A stretch of 64,000 nt of DNA, taken from the NCBI GenBank assembly GCA_900547825.1, contig URII01000005.1, positions 4,955 through 68,954 of the forward strand. The letters run 5' to 3'. Positions 25,887 through 35,120 of the stretch are shown here, piece after piece. Under the pieces are notes generated by a model. The model did no database searches and had not been told where the DNA came from. It saw nothing but the letters and a program-made list of their open reading frames with translations. This DNA comes from an uncultured Porphyromonadaceae bacterium. Its GTDB lineage: Bacteria; Bacteroidota; Bacteroidia; Bacteroidales; Muribaculaceae. Position numbers and translations under genes: made by a program. The first letter of the stretch is position 1. Each line of letters opens with the position of its first letter.

Positions 25887-27784
25887 CAGTCACGTTCAAG
25901 ATATGTGTAGCCATAAAGCCCTGAACGGTAGTTGTTCAGGAACGCACGGCCTTCGTCGGGTGTGATCTTGCCTGCTTTCATGGCCATGGTGACCCAGGTC
26001 TCCACATTACGCACAAGCCGTTTGGAATTGTACTGCACATAGTCAAGCACTTCTTCCACGGTTTCTCCGTCTATTATCTTGTCTATTTCATATTTGTCCT
26101 TATGCACGCTTATATGGACGGCGTTTGTATCACCGAAAAGATTGTGCATGTCGCCTAATATTTCCTGATAGGCTCCGACAAGGAACACTGCAAGATAATA
26201 CGGCTCACCTGCCTTTACGGGATGTACGGGCAAACTCGGTGAAGTTCCTCCGGAAGTGATGAAATTCGCTATCTTGCCGTCGCTGTCACAGGTCATGTCC
26301 TGGATGGTGCATGTGCGTGTGGGCTTTTCGTCAAGCCTTGAGATTGGCATAATGGGAAACACCTGATCAATGGCCCATGTGTCGGGAAGCGACTGGAAAA
26401 GCGAGAAATTACAGAAATATTTGTCAGGAATCATCCGTGATATCTTACGGAGTTCCTCAGGCGGATGCTTCATGCTTGCAGCCATCTCGGCAACTTCGCG
26501 GGCAATGGACCAGAACAGTTTTTCAATCTGTGCGCGTGTGGTGAGGTCAAGCATGCCGAGGCTGAACAGATCGAGAGCTTCCTCCCTGATCTGCAATGCG
26601 TCATGCCAACCTTCAAACAATCGGGCGTTGTCAAGTTTGTCCCAAATGTCATACAGCTCTATGAGCAGTTCATGGGAGTCGGGTGTAATCTCCTCGTTGT
26701 CCTTCCATTGGGGCAAACTTGTGGTTTCCAGCACTTCGAACACGAGCACTGAATGATGGGCCGTGAGCGATCGTCCGCTTTCGGTAATGATGTTGGGTTG
26801 CCTGAGATTGTTTTTCTCGCACACATCCACAAGAGCCGAAACGGAGTCGTTGGCATATTCCTGAATGGAGTAGTTCATCGAGCTTTCCGAAGAAGAATTG
26901 CGTGTTCCGTCATAGTCGACACCAAGGCCGCCACCGATATCCACAAACTCCACATTGAATCCCATTTTGCTGAGCTGTACATAGAATTGCATAGCCTCTT
27001 TGAGGGCATTCTTTATGCGGCGTATTTTGGTAATCTGGCTGCCGATATGGAAATGTATCAGTTTTAGACAATCTTCCAACTTATTACGGCGCAGAAAATC
27101 GATGGCTTCCAGCAACTCACTGGAATTAAGCCCGAATTTGGACTGGTCGCCCCCGCTTTCCTCCCATTTTCCGGATCCGAGACTTGAAATTTTGATCCGG
27201 ATGCCTATATTGGGGGATATGCCGAGGCGCCGTGCTACACTGGCAATTATTTTAAGTTCGCTGATTTTTTCAACAACTATATATATGCGGCGACCCATTT
27301 TCTGAGCCAGAAGAGCCAGCTCAATATAGTTTTCGTCCTTATAACCGTTGCATATTATCAATGCGTTCTCAACTATGTTAGTGGCAAGCACGGCATGGAG
27401 TTCGGGTTTGGAACCGGCCTCAAGCCCTATGTTGAATTTTTTTCCATGGCTTACAATCTCTTCGGCCACCGGACGCATCTGATTGACTTTTATAGGATAG
27501 ATTATGAAATTGCTGCCGGTATAATTGTACTCTTCGGCAGCCTTTTTGAAACAGTTGGAAATTTTTTCGATGCGGTTGTCAAGAATGTCAGGAAAACGCA
27601 GCAAAACAGGGGCGGTGACATCGCGCACCTGAAGTTCGTCCATAAGCGCTTTAAGATCGACAGCAGCACATCCCTCACGGGGAGTCACCACAACGTGGCC
27701 CTCCTCGTTTATGGAGAAATACTTAAGCCCCCAGCCGTTGATGTTGTAGAGCTCCTTGCTGTCGTCAATTTTCCATCTTCTCAT
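25886..27784 (-). CDS. speA: biosynthetic arginine decarboxylase
   Basis: 632 residues from the ATG at 27782-27784 (MRRWKIDDSKELYNINGW), the conserved N-terminus. An in-frame ATG 36 bases upstream adds non-conserved residues. IIYPIKVNQMRPVAEEI holds the PLP-binding Lys, LIHFHIGSQITKI the cofactor-stacking His, and FVDIGGGLGVDYDGT the Gly loop. DMTCDSDGKI holds the catalytic Cys-Asp region near the C-terminus. It makes agmatine from arginine for polyamine synthesis. It is the first gene of an operon with truA and is divergent from the OmpA/TPR lipoprotein gene. Confidence 0.95.
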   Translation of the reverse strand: MRRWKIDDSKELYNINGWGLKYFSINEEGHVVVTPREGCAAVDLKALMDELQVRDVTAPVLLRFPDILDNRIEKISNCFKKAAEEYNYTGSNFIIYPIKVNQMRPVAEEIVSHGKKFNIGLEAGSKPELHAVLATNIVENALIICNGYKDENYIELALLAQKMGRRIYIVVEKISELKIIASVARRLGISPNIGIRIKISSLGSGKWEESGGDQSKFGLNSSELLEAIDFLRRNKLEDCLKLIHFHIGSQITKIRRIKNALKEAMQFYVQLSKMGFNVEFVDIGGGLGVDYDGTRNSSSESSMNYSIQEYANDSVSALVDVCEKNNLRQPNIITESGRSLTAHHSVLVFEVLETTSLPQWKDNEEITPDSHELLIELYDIWDKLDNARLFEGWHDALQIREEALDLFSLGMLDLTTRAQIEKLFWSIAREVAEMAASMKHPPEELRKISRMIPDKYFCNFSLFQSLPDTWAIDQVFPIMPISRLDEKPTRTCTIQDMTCDSDGKIANFITSGGTSPSLPVHPVKAGEPYYLAVFLVGAYQEILGDMHNLFGDTNAVHISVHKDKYEIDKIIDGETVEEVLDYVQYNSKRLVRNVETWVTMAMKAGKITPDEGRAFLNNYRSGLYGYTYLERD

Positions 27785-27933
27785 AATCTGTCGGTATAAA
27801 AGCGGTATAAGAATCGTCAATTAAAAATCCCGACAAATTTAGCGAAAATATTTTTCCCTGCCATAAATGCCGTTCCATATAATCGAGCCGGATAAAATAA
27901 GTGGACGGTAAAAACATTTTTAACTGAGCGTTG

Positions 27934-27964
27934 GTTGTAATATAACTAAAATAGGTTATCTTTG
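27934..27964 (+). promoter_or_regulatory. promoter of the OmpA/TPR lipoprotein gene
   Basis: GTTG (27934-27937), 19 bases, TATCTTTG (27957-27964), about 69 bases before the start at 28033. One mismatch to the -33 consensus. Confidence 0.7.
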
Positions 27965-28032
27965 CGATTAGATATTCATCACGTGTAAAACTATCGATCA
28001 AACAACAAATCAAATTTCATAAACAACTCATT

Positions 28033-29721
28033 ATGAGCAAAAAACTCTCGTATGCCATTGTAGTTGCCGCAGGCACAGTCCTTATGTCGTGCAACAGCAA
28101 GATGAACCAGTTCAAGGCTGATTACTTCAACGTCAACCCTAATCCATTGGAGGTAGTAGGACGCAAAGTGCCCGCCACAGTCACAGCAAACGTGCCGCCT
28201 AAATTCTTTGTGAAGAATGCAGAAGTCACTGTGACCCCTACATTAGTATATGAAGGGGGATCGGCAACATCAGTGCCTTATACTTTCCAGGGCGAGAAAG
28301 TACGTGGCAACAATCCTGTTGTAAGCTATTCCAATGGCGGCACCATGACCATACCCGTAAGCTATGATTATGTGCCTGAAATGATCAAGAGTGATCTGGT
28401 ACTTAACTTTGAAGTAGTACAGGGCGGAAAGAAATATGTGCTTCCTGCCGTGACTGTGGCAAACGGCGTTGTGGCAACAGCAGCCCTTACGGACGTGGCT
28501 ACAATAAATCCCGCTTCGGCACAGGACAAGTTCCAGCGCATAATAAACGAGAAGTACAGCGCCGACATACGCTTCCTTATCAATCGGGCCAACATCCGCG
28601 AAAGTGAGCTCAAGACACCTGAAATGCAGGCGTTCAATCAGGATCTGCTTTCAGCCAACCGCGATTCATCACGTGTGATTGATGAAATCAATATATCATC
28701 ATACGCGTCGCCCGACGGCTCCCTTGAATTCAACACAAAACTTGCCGAAGAGCGTGAAACAACCACTCAGGCTTATCTTAAAAACAAACTTAAAAAGGAC
28801 AATATCACAGAATTCGGCGAACTTACCGCACAATTCACCCCTGAGGACTGGGAAGGATTCCAGCGTCTTGTGGCAGCATCCGACATTCAGGACAAAGATC
28901 TTATAATCAGCGTTCTGTCAATGTATAAGGATCCCGAACAGCGCGAAATTGAAATCCGCAACATAGCAAACGTATTCGATCAGGTTGCTGACCAGATACT
29001 TCCCCAACTCCGTTATTCGCGTCTCACGGCATCAGTCAACGTAATAGGCCGCAGCGATGAACAGCTCAACAAACAGTTTGACACCGATCCTTCGAAACTT
29101 TCTGTTGACGAGCTTCTTTACACCGCAACACTTACAAACAACAACGACCGTAAGAAAGCCATCTATGAAGCCTGCATACGCCAGTATCCCGACGATTACC
29201 GGGCATACAACAACCTTGGCCGGATCCAGTTCCAGGAAAAAGATTTCACCGCTGCCGAGGCCAACTTTGCCCGTGCTACACGTCTTAACCCCAACGCTCC
29301 CGAAATGAAGATGAACGAAGGTGTGATAGCTTTGCTTAAGAACGACTATAACACAGCCAATCAGAAATTCGGCAACGCCGGTGGTGTAAAAGAACTTGAC
29401 GAAGCTCTCGGAACATATTATCTGCTTCAGGGCGACAACAACGCCGCTGCACGTGCTTTCGGCGATGTGAAATCGAACAATGCCGCCGTTGCACAGATTC
29501 TTACAAAGGATTATTCAAAGGCTCAGTCAACTTTGTCCGGAATTTCCGAACCCGACGCCACCACCTATTATCTGAAAGCCGTGCTCGGTGCACGTACCAA
29601 CAACGAGAGCGCTGTGACCACCAACCTGCGTCAGGCAATCAAACTTGACGACTCTCTTGCCAAACTCGCCATGAACGATATTGAATTCTCGAAATTCAAT
29701 CTAGCTTCGGTGCTCAACTAA
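28033..29721 (+). CDS. lipoprotein with OmpA-like domain and TPR repeats
   Basis: 562 residues. The signal MSKKLSYAIVVAAGTVLMSC has Cys20 as lipidation site. Residues about 25-150 are beta-rich (FFVKNAEVTVTPTLVYEG). Residues about 175-340 resemble an OmpA-like domain: INISSYASPDGSLEFNTKLAEER, quoted in part as SSYASPDG and KLAEER, then EDWEGFQRLV and DQILPQLRYS. From about 360 come TPR repeats (AYNNLGRIQFQEKDFTAAEA). It is likely an abundant periplasm-facing outer-membrane lipoprotein that meets peptidoglycan. The OmpA-like part parallels that of the fimbrial protein at 9585-10787. It is monocistronic between a strong promoter and a hairpin. Confidence 0.8.
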   Translation: MSKKLSYAIVVAAGTVLMSCNSKMNQFKADYFNVNPNPLEVVGRKVPATVTANVPPKFFVKNAEVTVTPTLVYEGGSATSVPYTFQGEKVRGNNPVVSYSNGGTMTIPVSYDYVPEMIKSDLVLNFEVVQGGKKYVLPAVTVANGVVATAALTDVATINPASAQDKFQRIINEKYSADIRFLINRANIRESELKTPEMQAFNQDLLSANRDSSRVIDEINISSYASPDGSLEFNTKLAEERETTTQAYLKNKLKKDNITEFGELTAQFTPEDWEGFQRLVAASDIQDKDLIISVLSMYKDPEQREIEIRNIANVFDQVADQILPQLRYSRLTASVNVIGRSDEQLNKQFDTDPSKLSVDELLYTATLTNNNDRKKAIYEACIRQYPDDYRAYNNLGRIQFQEKDFTAAEANFARATRLNPNAPEMKMNEGVIALLKNDYNTANQKFGNAGGVKELDEALGTYYLLQGDNNAAARAFGDVKSNNAAVAQILTKDYSKAQSTLSGISEPDATTYYLKAVLGARTNNESAVTTNLRQAIKLDDSLAKLAMNDIEFSKFNLASVLN

Positions 29722-29743
29722 GCTTTAACAATACTTAACCACT

Positions 29744-29791
29744 CGAAAGGTGATGCAAATGATTACTTTAGTAACTTTGCATCACCTTTCG
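29744..29791 (+). terminator. long hairpin after the OmpA/TPR gene, overlapping the tRNA promoter
   Basis: A perfect 16-bp stem (29744-29759 with 29776-29791) with a 16-base loop. No long T-run follows. The loop and 3' arm contain TAACTTTG (29772-29779), which suits the -7 element of tRNA-Gly starting at 29814. Confidence 0.6.
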
Positions 29792-29813
29792 ACATTACCT
29801 TTAAAAGGCGATT

Positions 29814-29889
29814 GCGGTAGTAGCTCAGTTGGTAGAGCATCAGCTTCCCAAGCTGAGGGTCACGAGTTCGAGCCTCGCCTACCGCTCCA
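29814..29889 (+). tRNA. tRNA-Gly (anticodon CCC)
   Basis: 76 bases with encoded CCA. The acceptor arms GCGGTAG and CTACCGC pair fully. The D arm is AGCTCAGTTGGTAGAGC (in the usual position), the anticodon loop TTCCCAA gives CCC, and the T arm contains GAGTTCGAGCCTC. It decodes GGG. A poly-T terminator follows at 29900-29954. Confidence 0.95.
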
Positions 29890-29899
29890 AGACACAAGC

Positions 29900-29954
29900 C
29901 ATTCGGAACCAGTCAGTTAATGACGTCTCCGAATGACTTGCATCTTTTTTTTTT
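29900..29954 (+). terminator. terminator after tRNA-Gly
   Basis: CATTCGGA (29900-29907) pairs with TCCGAATG (29928-29935), followed by ten consecutive T (29945-29954). Confidence 0.85.
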
Positions 29955-29980
29955 AAAACTTATTAAACATCATTTTACAG

Positions 29981-30967
29981 GTGAAAAACTATCTTCCTAA
30001 ATTTCAGTTGATCATTGCGGCAACAATATTTATTATGGCTTTTCTATCTTTCGGATGTAAAAACCAAACCGGAGAAGACGTTGATCATTCCGGGAAATAT
30101 ACCGAAGTTGAGGACAGTATTAAACAGATTATTGATAATGAACCCGGCAAATTCGGAGTGGCAGTTATAATAAACAACACTGATACGATAGCAATCAATA
30201 ATACTGCCGATTATCCCATGATGAGTATGTTCAAGCTCCATGAAGCATTAGCCGTATGTCATGTCCTTGAACTGAAACATACAGGACTTGACTCAATTAT
30301 CACGATTAACCGCCACGAACTTGACCCTGACACATGGAGCCCTATGCTTAAGGATTACAAAGAATCCAGTTTTTCTGTGTCGATAAAGGATCTTCTGAAC
30401 TATATTCTCGTCGACAGCGACAACAACGCCAGCAATCTGCTGTTTGACAGAGTAGTTTCTCCAAAAGAGACTGACGCATATATCCGTTCCATCAAAAATA
30501 CAGGGAACTTTAAAATTCTGTATAGCGAACACGATATGAAGCGGGACATTTCCAAAAGCTATGATAACAGTTGTTCCCCACTATCCTATGCATCATTAGT
30601 AAACAAAGTGTTTACCGATAGTGTAATAAATAGCTCTAATCAGGAATTTATCAAGAGTGCTATGGGGGAATGCAATACCGGCATGAATCGAATATCTGCT
30701 GGACTGCCAAAAGATGGCGGTGTGAATTTCGCACATCGAACCGGCTCCGGATATATTAATTCACGTGGAGAAATCATAGCTATAAATGATGGTGGTTATG
30801 TGCAATTACCATCAGGCACAGGCTATTCAATTGCTGTATTTGTTCGGGATTTCGGTGGACGTCAGGAAGATGCTGACAAAATAATAGCACGTATATCAGC
30901 AGCAGTTTACAACGCTGTAGCCTTATCAGATAATCTTGTAGACCGAGAAAACCAAGCAACGGATTAA
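29981..30967 (+). CDS. class A beta-lactamase (CfxA/CepA/CblA/PER-like subgroup), lipoprotein
   Basis: 328 residues from a GTG at 29981, the only start that keeps a whole signal (AFLSFGC, Cys26 a possible lipidation site). The serine beta-lactamase motifs are complete: S82-M-F-K85 (SxxK), S146-D-N148 (SDN), E183 in YSEHDMKRD as the omega-loop Glu, and R253-T-G255 in place of KTG. The spacing and RTG-type triad suit subclass A2 enzymes of Bacteroidota. It should hydrolyse penicillins or cephalosporins in the periplasm. It is more AT-rich than its neighbours and starts 27 bases after the tRNA-Gly terminator, which suggests acquisition at the tRNA. The substrate range cannot be told from sequence. 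Confidence 0.9.
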   Translation: MKNYLPKFQLIIAATIFIMAFLSFGCKNQTGEDVDHSGKYTEVEDSIKQIIDNEPGKFGVAVIINNTDTIAINNTADYPMMSMFKLHEALAVCHVLELKHTGLDSIITINRHELDPDTWSPMLKDYKESSFSVSIKDLLNYILVDSDNNASNLLFDRVVSPKETDAYIRSIKNTGNFKILYSEHDMKRDISKSYDNSCSPLSYASLVNKVFTDSVINSSNQEFIKSAMGECNTGMNRISAGLPKDGGVNFAHRTGSGYINSRGEIIAINDGGYVQLPSGTGYSIAVFVRDFGGRQEDADKIIARISAAVYNAVALSDNLVDRENQATD

Positions 30968-31174
30968 GCTCAATTCATACTCTCAATCATAGACGCTATA
31001 TCGTCAAGAAATATTGCCGGAGATATGGTGAGTAAATCGCATTACGGCAAGTATCATATAGAATGCCACCGGTAATGATAGCTAAGGCTGAGTGTCCGTA
31101 CAGTAAATCCATATCCCAACGAGTGTGCGTATTGTTTTTTTTCGTAAATTTGCATGATTAATGACTTCGGTAAA

Positions 31175-32203
31175 ATGAATCACGACTTTCTTGACAGTAA
31201 GGATCTATCTGTTCTTAAAAGCCTTGTGGATAATGCGAAACGTATTGTGCTCACATGTCACGTCGCTCCTGACGGGGACGCCTTGGGTTCTACCCTTGCT
31301 TTTTGTCAGGTGCTTAAGGCCATGGGTAAGAATGCCATTGTAGTGTCGCCCGACCGTCCCCCACGTTCGCTTGCATTTCTGCCGGGTATCAATGATCTGG
31401 TGGCAGCATCATGCAACACATATCAGGCACGTGGCCTTATGCGCAATGCGGATCTGATAATCTGCCTTGACTTCAATGCTCTGAAGCGGTTAGACTTGCT
31501 TTCCGGCCCTGTCACCTCGGCCAAAGCTCCGAAAGTATTGATCGACCATCACCTTGATCCGGAGAATTTTGCGGCTGTTACGTTCTCTTTTCCGTCAATG
31601 GCGGCCACCTGCCAGTTGCTTTTTCATATACTTGATGCTGAAGGCTGGCTGGGATATCTTGACCGTGACGGTGCCTCATGTCTGTATACCGGCCTCATGA
31701 CGGATACCGGAAATTTCAGTTACAATTCCTCCAATCCCGATCTCTACCTTATTATAGCGTCATTGCTTGAAAAAGGCATTGAAAAAGATGACTTATACAC
31801 CAAGGCCTGCAATACATTCTCCGAATCCTGCATGAGGCTCAACGGCTATGCCCTATGTGAGAAAATGCAGGTGTTCGCTGAACATAAGGCTGCCCTAATT
31901 GTGCTCACACGCGAGGATCTGGAGCGTTTCGGTTATATAAAAGGCGATACCGAAGGCCTTGTCAACAAACCTCTCGCCATTCCCGGTGTGGAATATTCTG
32001 TTTTCATACGCGAGGATGAGTCGATGATAAAGGTGTCAATGCGGAGTAAGGGCAATTTTCCGGCCAACAAACTGTGTGAGCAATATTTCAACGGTGGAGG
32101 CCATAGAAATGCCGCAGGTGGGGAAATGACACTTCCGCTAACCGATGTGGTGGATATATTCCTTGGCTCCCTGAATGATAATGATAAATATCTTAACGAA
32201 TAA
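31175..32203 (+). CDS. nrnA: DHH-family phosphoesterase (NrnA/oligoribonuclease-like)
   Basis: 342 residues from the ATG at 31175. A start at 31154 would add 7 residues, but a TAAATTTG -7 element (31145-31152) overlaps it, so transcription should begin after that codon. The -33 box is not clear. VLTCHVAPDGDALGSTL is the first DHH motif, VLIDHHLDPENF the DHH itself, and FNGGGHRNAAGG the DHHA1 signature. It removes nucleotides from nano-RNA or 3'-phosphoadenosine phosphate. It leads a run with a DUF4827 lipoprotein, glmM, an NlpC/P60 enzyme and a methyltransferase. Confidence 0.9.
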   Translation: MNHDFLDSKDLSVLKSLVDNAKRIVLTCHVAPDGDALGSTLAFCQVLKAMGKNAIVVSPDRPPRSLAFLPGINDLVAASCNTYQARGLMRNADLIICLDFNALKRLDLLSGPVTSAKAPKVLIDHHLDPENFAAVTFSFPSMAATCQLLFHILDAEGWLGYLDRDGASCLYTGLMTDTGNFSYNSSNPDLYLIIASLLEKGIEKDDLYTKACNTFSESCMRLNGYALCEKMQVFAEHKAALIVLTREDLERFGYIKGDTEGLVNKPLAIPGVEYSVFIREDESMIKVSMRSKGNFPANKLCEQYFNGGGHRNAAGGEMTLPLTDVVDIFLGSLNDNDKYLNE

Positions 32204-32213
32204 ATTCTGAGAA

Positions 32214-32783
32214 ATGAATCTGAAATCCATATTTATTGCAGCGTCAGCAGCCGTATCATGTATGGCCGTCACAAGCTGTGAGGACGGCAAAAGCTATGCC
32301 GAACTGCTGGATACCGAAAACCATTCGGTAAACCGCTTTCTTGCCGACCAACGAGTAGAAGCGAAGGTCCCGGCCGACTCGGTATTTGAAGTAGGGCCCG
32401 ACGCTCCTTATTATCAGCTTGACGATGAAGGCGCCATATTCATGCAGGTTCTGAATGTGGGTGATCTGCCCAAACCCGAGAAAGGACAATTGGTATATTT
32501 CCGGTTCCGGCGCACGGATCTCAACAGCTACCGCACCGGCAAAGAAATGATATGGAGCGGCAATGCCGACGACCTCACAATGGGCAACACCAGTTTCCGT
32601 TATGATGACTTTTCATTGGCATCAACAGCCCAATGGGGCACCGCGATACAGCGTCCGCTGGCATTTCTCGGGCTGAATTCCGAAGTGAATATTGTTATTA
32701 AATCGCAATATGGACCTACCGAAGAAATAGCAGGCGTACAGCCTTATTTATATAACATCAAATATTATCAAAGCCAAATCTGA
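32214..32783 (+). CDS. DUF4827 lipoprotein
   Basis: 189 residues, with a lipoprotein signal ending MAVTSC. The mature protein matches the DUF4827 pattern of Bacteroidales: KSYAELLDTENHSVNRFL, then a DAPYYQLDDEGAIFMQVLN block and PKPEKGQLVYFRFRR. The last two resemble an FKBP-like beta half-barrel, so a peptidyl-prolyl isomerase-like fold is possible (inference). It starts 10 bases after nrnA and ends 7 bases before glmM. The same neighbours recur in related genomes as far as I recall. Confidence 0.82.
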   Translation: MNLKSIFIAASAAVSCMAVTSCEDGKSYAELLDTENHSVNRFLADQRVEAKVPADSVFEVGPDAPYYQLDDEGAIFMQVLNVGDLPKPEKGQLVYFRFRRTDLNSYRTGKEMIWSGNADDLTMGNTSFRYDDFSLASTAQWGTAIQRPLAFLGLNSEVNIVIKSQYGPTEEIAGVQPYLYNIKYYQSQI

Positions 32784-32790
32784 CGAATCA

Positions 32791-34185
32791 ATGTCACTCA
32801 TAAAATCAATATCCGGAATCAGAGGAACAATAGGCGGGAAACCTGGTGAAGGGCTCTCCCCCGTCGACATAGTGAAATTTACTGCTGCCTATGCCACACT
32901 TATAGGGCGCTCCACTCCGGCGCAGCAGAACCGGACGATAGTGGTGGGACGCGACGCCCGCGTATCGGGACCTATGGTGGATGCTCTTGTATCGGCTACC
33001 CTCACGGCTATGGGATTCGATGTTGTCAATATAGGACTCGCGTCAACTCCCACCACCGAGATTGCCGTTACAGAGGAAAAAGCCTGCGGAGGCATTATAA
33101 TTACGGCCAGCCATAATCCGGCACAATGGAATGCCCTGAAGCTGCTTAATGCTTCAGGCGAATTTCTGGATGACGCCATGGGCAAAGAAGTGATACGCAT
33201 AGCCGAATCGGATGAGATTACGTTTGCCCCTGTGGACAAACTCGGTAAAATATATACTGTAAACAATTACGACAACCGTCACATTGAAAAAGTGCTTTCG
33301 CTCGAACTTGTGGACACGGAAGCAATACGTAAAGCGGACTTCACTGTGGCCGTTGACGCTGTAAATTCAGTGGGCGGCATAGTAGTGCCCGAGCTGCTGA
33401 GAAAACTCGGCGTGAAAAACATAGTGGAACTCAACTGCGAACCTACCGGACGGTTTGCCCATACCCCGGAGCCGATCCCTGAAAACCTCACGCAGATAGC
33501 TTCACTGATGAAGAAGGGCGGTTGCGATGTGGGATTTGTAGTGGATCCTGATGTCGACCGTCTTGCCATTGTGATGGAGAACGGCGAGATGTTCGTTGAA
33601 GAGTATACCCTTGTAGCCGTGGCCGACTATATACTGAGCCATACCCCCGGCTCAACAGTATCAAACCTCAGTTCGTCGAGAGCTTTGCGCGATGTTACCC
33701 GGAAGCATGGATGCGAATATAATGCTTCGGCCGTTGGCGAAGTAAATGTAACCACTCTTATGAAAAAAACTGGTGCAGTGATAGGCGGCGAAGGCAACGG
33801 CGGGGTTATATATCCCGAAGCCCACTACGGACGTGATGCGTTTGTAGGCATAGCCTTGTTCCTTACTCTCCTTGCCAAGAGTGGCAAAAAAGTCAGTGAG
33901 CTTAAAGCAGGTTATCCCCCCTACTCCATTGCCAAAAACAAAGTTCAGCTTACTCCTGAAATTGATGTGGATGCCATACTCGAATCATTGAAGGAGAGAT
34001 ATTCGGGCGAAAATATCACAGATATTGACGGCGTGAAAATAGACTTTGCCGACTCATGGGTACATCTGCGCAAATCCAACACAGAGCCTATAATCCGTGT
34101 TTATTCCGAGGCTGCCACAATGCAGCAGGCCGAGGAGCTTGCCGCTAAGGTGATGGATGTTATCCGCGAGCTTTCTGCAAAATGA
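32791..34185 (+). CDS. glmM: phosphoglucosamine mutase
   Basis: 464 residues. IIITASHNPAQWNALK carries the phosphoserine loop, FVVDPDVDRLAIVMENG the Mg-binding DxDxDR motif, and GGEGNGGVIYP the sugar loop. RKSNTEPIIRVYSE is the C-terminal phosphate-binding motif. It converts glucosamine-6-phosphate to glucosamine-1-phosphate for UDP-GlcNAc. The related phosphomannomutase is an alternative, but TASHNPAQWNALK is typical of the Bacteroidota GlmM group. Its stop overlaps the start of the next gene by 4 bases (ATGA). Confidence 0.9.
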   Translation: MSLIKSISGIRGTIGGKPGEGLSPVDIVKFTAAYATLIGRSTPAQQNRTIVVGRDARVSGPMVDALVSATLTAMGFDVVNIGLASTPTTEIAVTEEKACGGIIITASHNPAQWNALKLLNASGEFLDDAMGKEVIRIAESDEITFAPVDKLGKIYTVNNYDNRHIEKVLSLELVDTEAIRKADFTVAVDAVNSVGGIVVPELLRKLGVKNIVELNCEPTGRFAHTPEPIPENLTQIASLMKKGGCDVGFVVDPDVDRLAIVMENGEMFVEEYTLVAVADYILSHTPGSTVSNLSSSRALRDVTRKHGCEYNASAVGEVNVTTLMKKTGAVIGGEGNGGVIYPEAHYGRDAFVGIALFLTLLAKSGKKVSELKAGYPPYSIAKNKVQLTPEIDVDAILESLKERYSGENITDIDGVKIDFADSWVHLRKSNTEPIIRVYSEAATMQQAEELAAKVMDVIRELSAK

Positions 34186-35120
34186 GAGAAGAAATACGTA
34201 TCCTTGTTATAATGATTGCGGCCGCATGCTGTGCGGCCGCTTTCGCTATAAAACCATCCGAAGGCTTGGTTAGGATATCAGTAGGAACACTGCGCGAACA
34301 ACCGGCACAGTCGGCCGAGCTTGCCACACAGGCCCTTATGGGTACTCCTCTTACAATCCATTCGCGCGACGGAGAATGGCTGGAAGTAAGCATGCCCGAC
34401 GGTTACCGGGCATGGATAAATGAAAGTGGTGTGCACATCGCTGATTCGGCAGAAATGAACCGCTGGCGGTCAGCCCATAGAATGATAGTCACTTTGCCAC
34501 AGCAGATCTATGTAGTGAGCGATACCATTTTACCCGACCCCGCCTGCCGCATATCCGATCTCGTGACAGGAAATATAGTGGAAAATATTTCGCCATATAC
34601 CGCAGGTGAATGGATAAATATAAAATTGCCTGACGGCCGTACAGGTTTTGCGAACCGAATAGCGTTCTCTCCGCTGGAAGATATTGCGGCAAGAACGCCT
34701 CAGCCGTCACGTGTGGTGGAGTTTGCCAAAGCTCTTACAGGCACCCCTTATCTATGGGGAGGAACATCCATAAAAATGATAGATTGCTCGGGATTGATTT
34801 CACTCGCATACTTCATGGAGGGACTTATACTGCCACGCAACACTTCCGCTCAGGCCCGGATAGGAGAAAAAACCGAAAATCCCAAGGAAGGCGATATACT
34901 TGTTTTCTTCAATCCTGCTACCGGCAAAGTCAATCATGTGGGAATATACATGGCCGACTCAATGTTTATCCACGCATCAGGGCAGGTTAAAGTCAACAGC
35001 CTTGATCCGCAGTCGCCTGATTTTTCCGGGAAATTACATACCGGAACACGTCATATAACCGGTAACGCGCCCGAGGGTGTAACACGACTCATCGACCACA
35101 ATGGATATTTCAATAAATGA
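34182..35120 (+). CDS. SH3-domain NlpC/P60 cysteine peptidase
   Basis: 312 residues. A signal segment (about 4-22, AAACCAAAFAI) is followed by two SH3b-like domains (about 28-90 and 100-165), then an NlpC/P60 domain. In that domain, YLWGGTSIKMIDCSGLI holds the catalytic Cys, KVNHVGIYM the His, and FIHASG the third polar residue. The layout is that of YkfC-like gamma-D-glutamyl-diamino-acid endopeptidases, which trim muropeptides for recycling. It overlaps glmM by 4 bases and the methyltransferase gene by 20 bases, so it is tightly operonic. Confidence 0.88.
   Translation: MREEIRILVIMIAAACCAAAFAIKPSEGLVRISVGTLREQPAQSAELATQALMGTPLTIHSRDGEWLEVSMPDGYRAWINESGVHIADSAEMNRWRSAHRMIVTLPQQIYVVSDTILPDPACRISDLVTGNIVENISPYTAGEWINIKLPDGRTGFANRIAFSPLEDIAARTPQPSRVVEFAKALTGTPYLWGGTSIKMIDCSGLISLAYFMEGLILPRNTSAQARIGEKTENPKEGDILVFFNPATGKVNHVGIYMADSMFIHASGQVKVNSLDPQSPDFSGKLHTGTRHITGNAPEGVTRLIDHNGYFNK

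Noticed and set aside
30968..31075. Open minus-strand stretch after the beta-lactamase reading like a short C-terminus (ASMIESMN end)
   Set aside because: Only about 22 codons between stops; too short to call a gene remnant.
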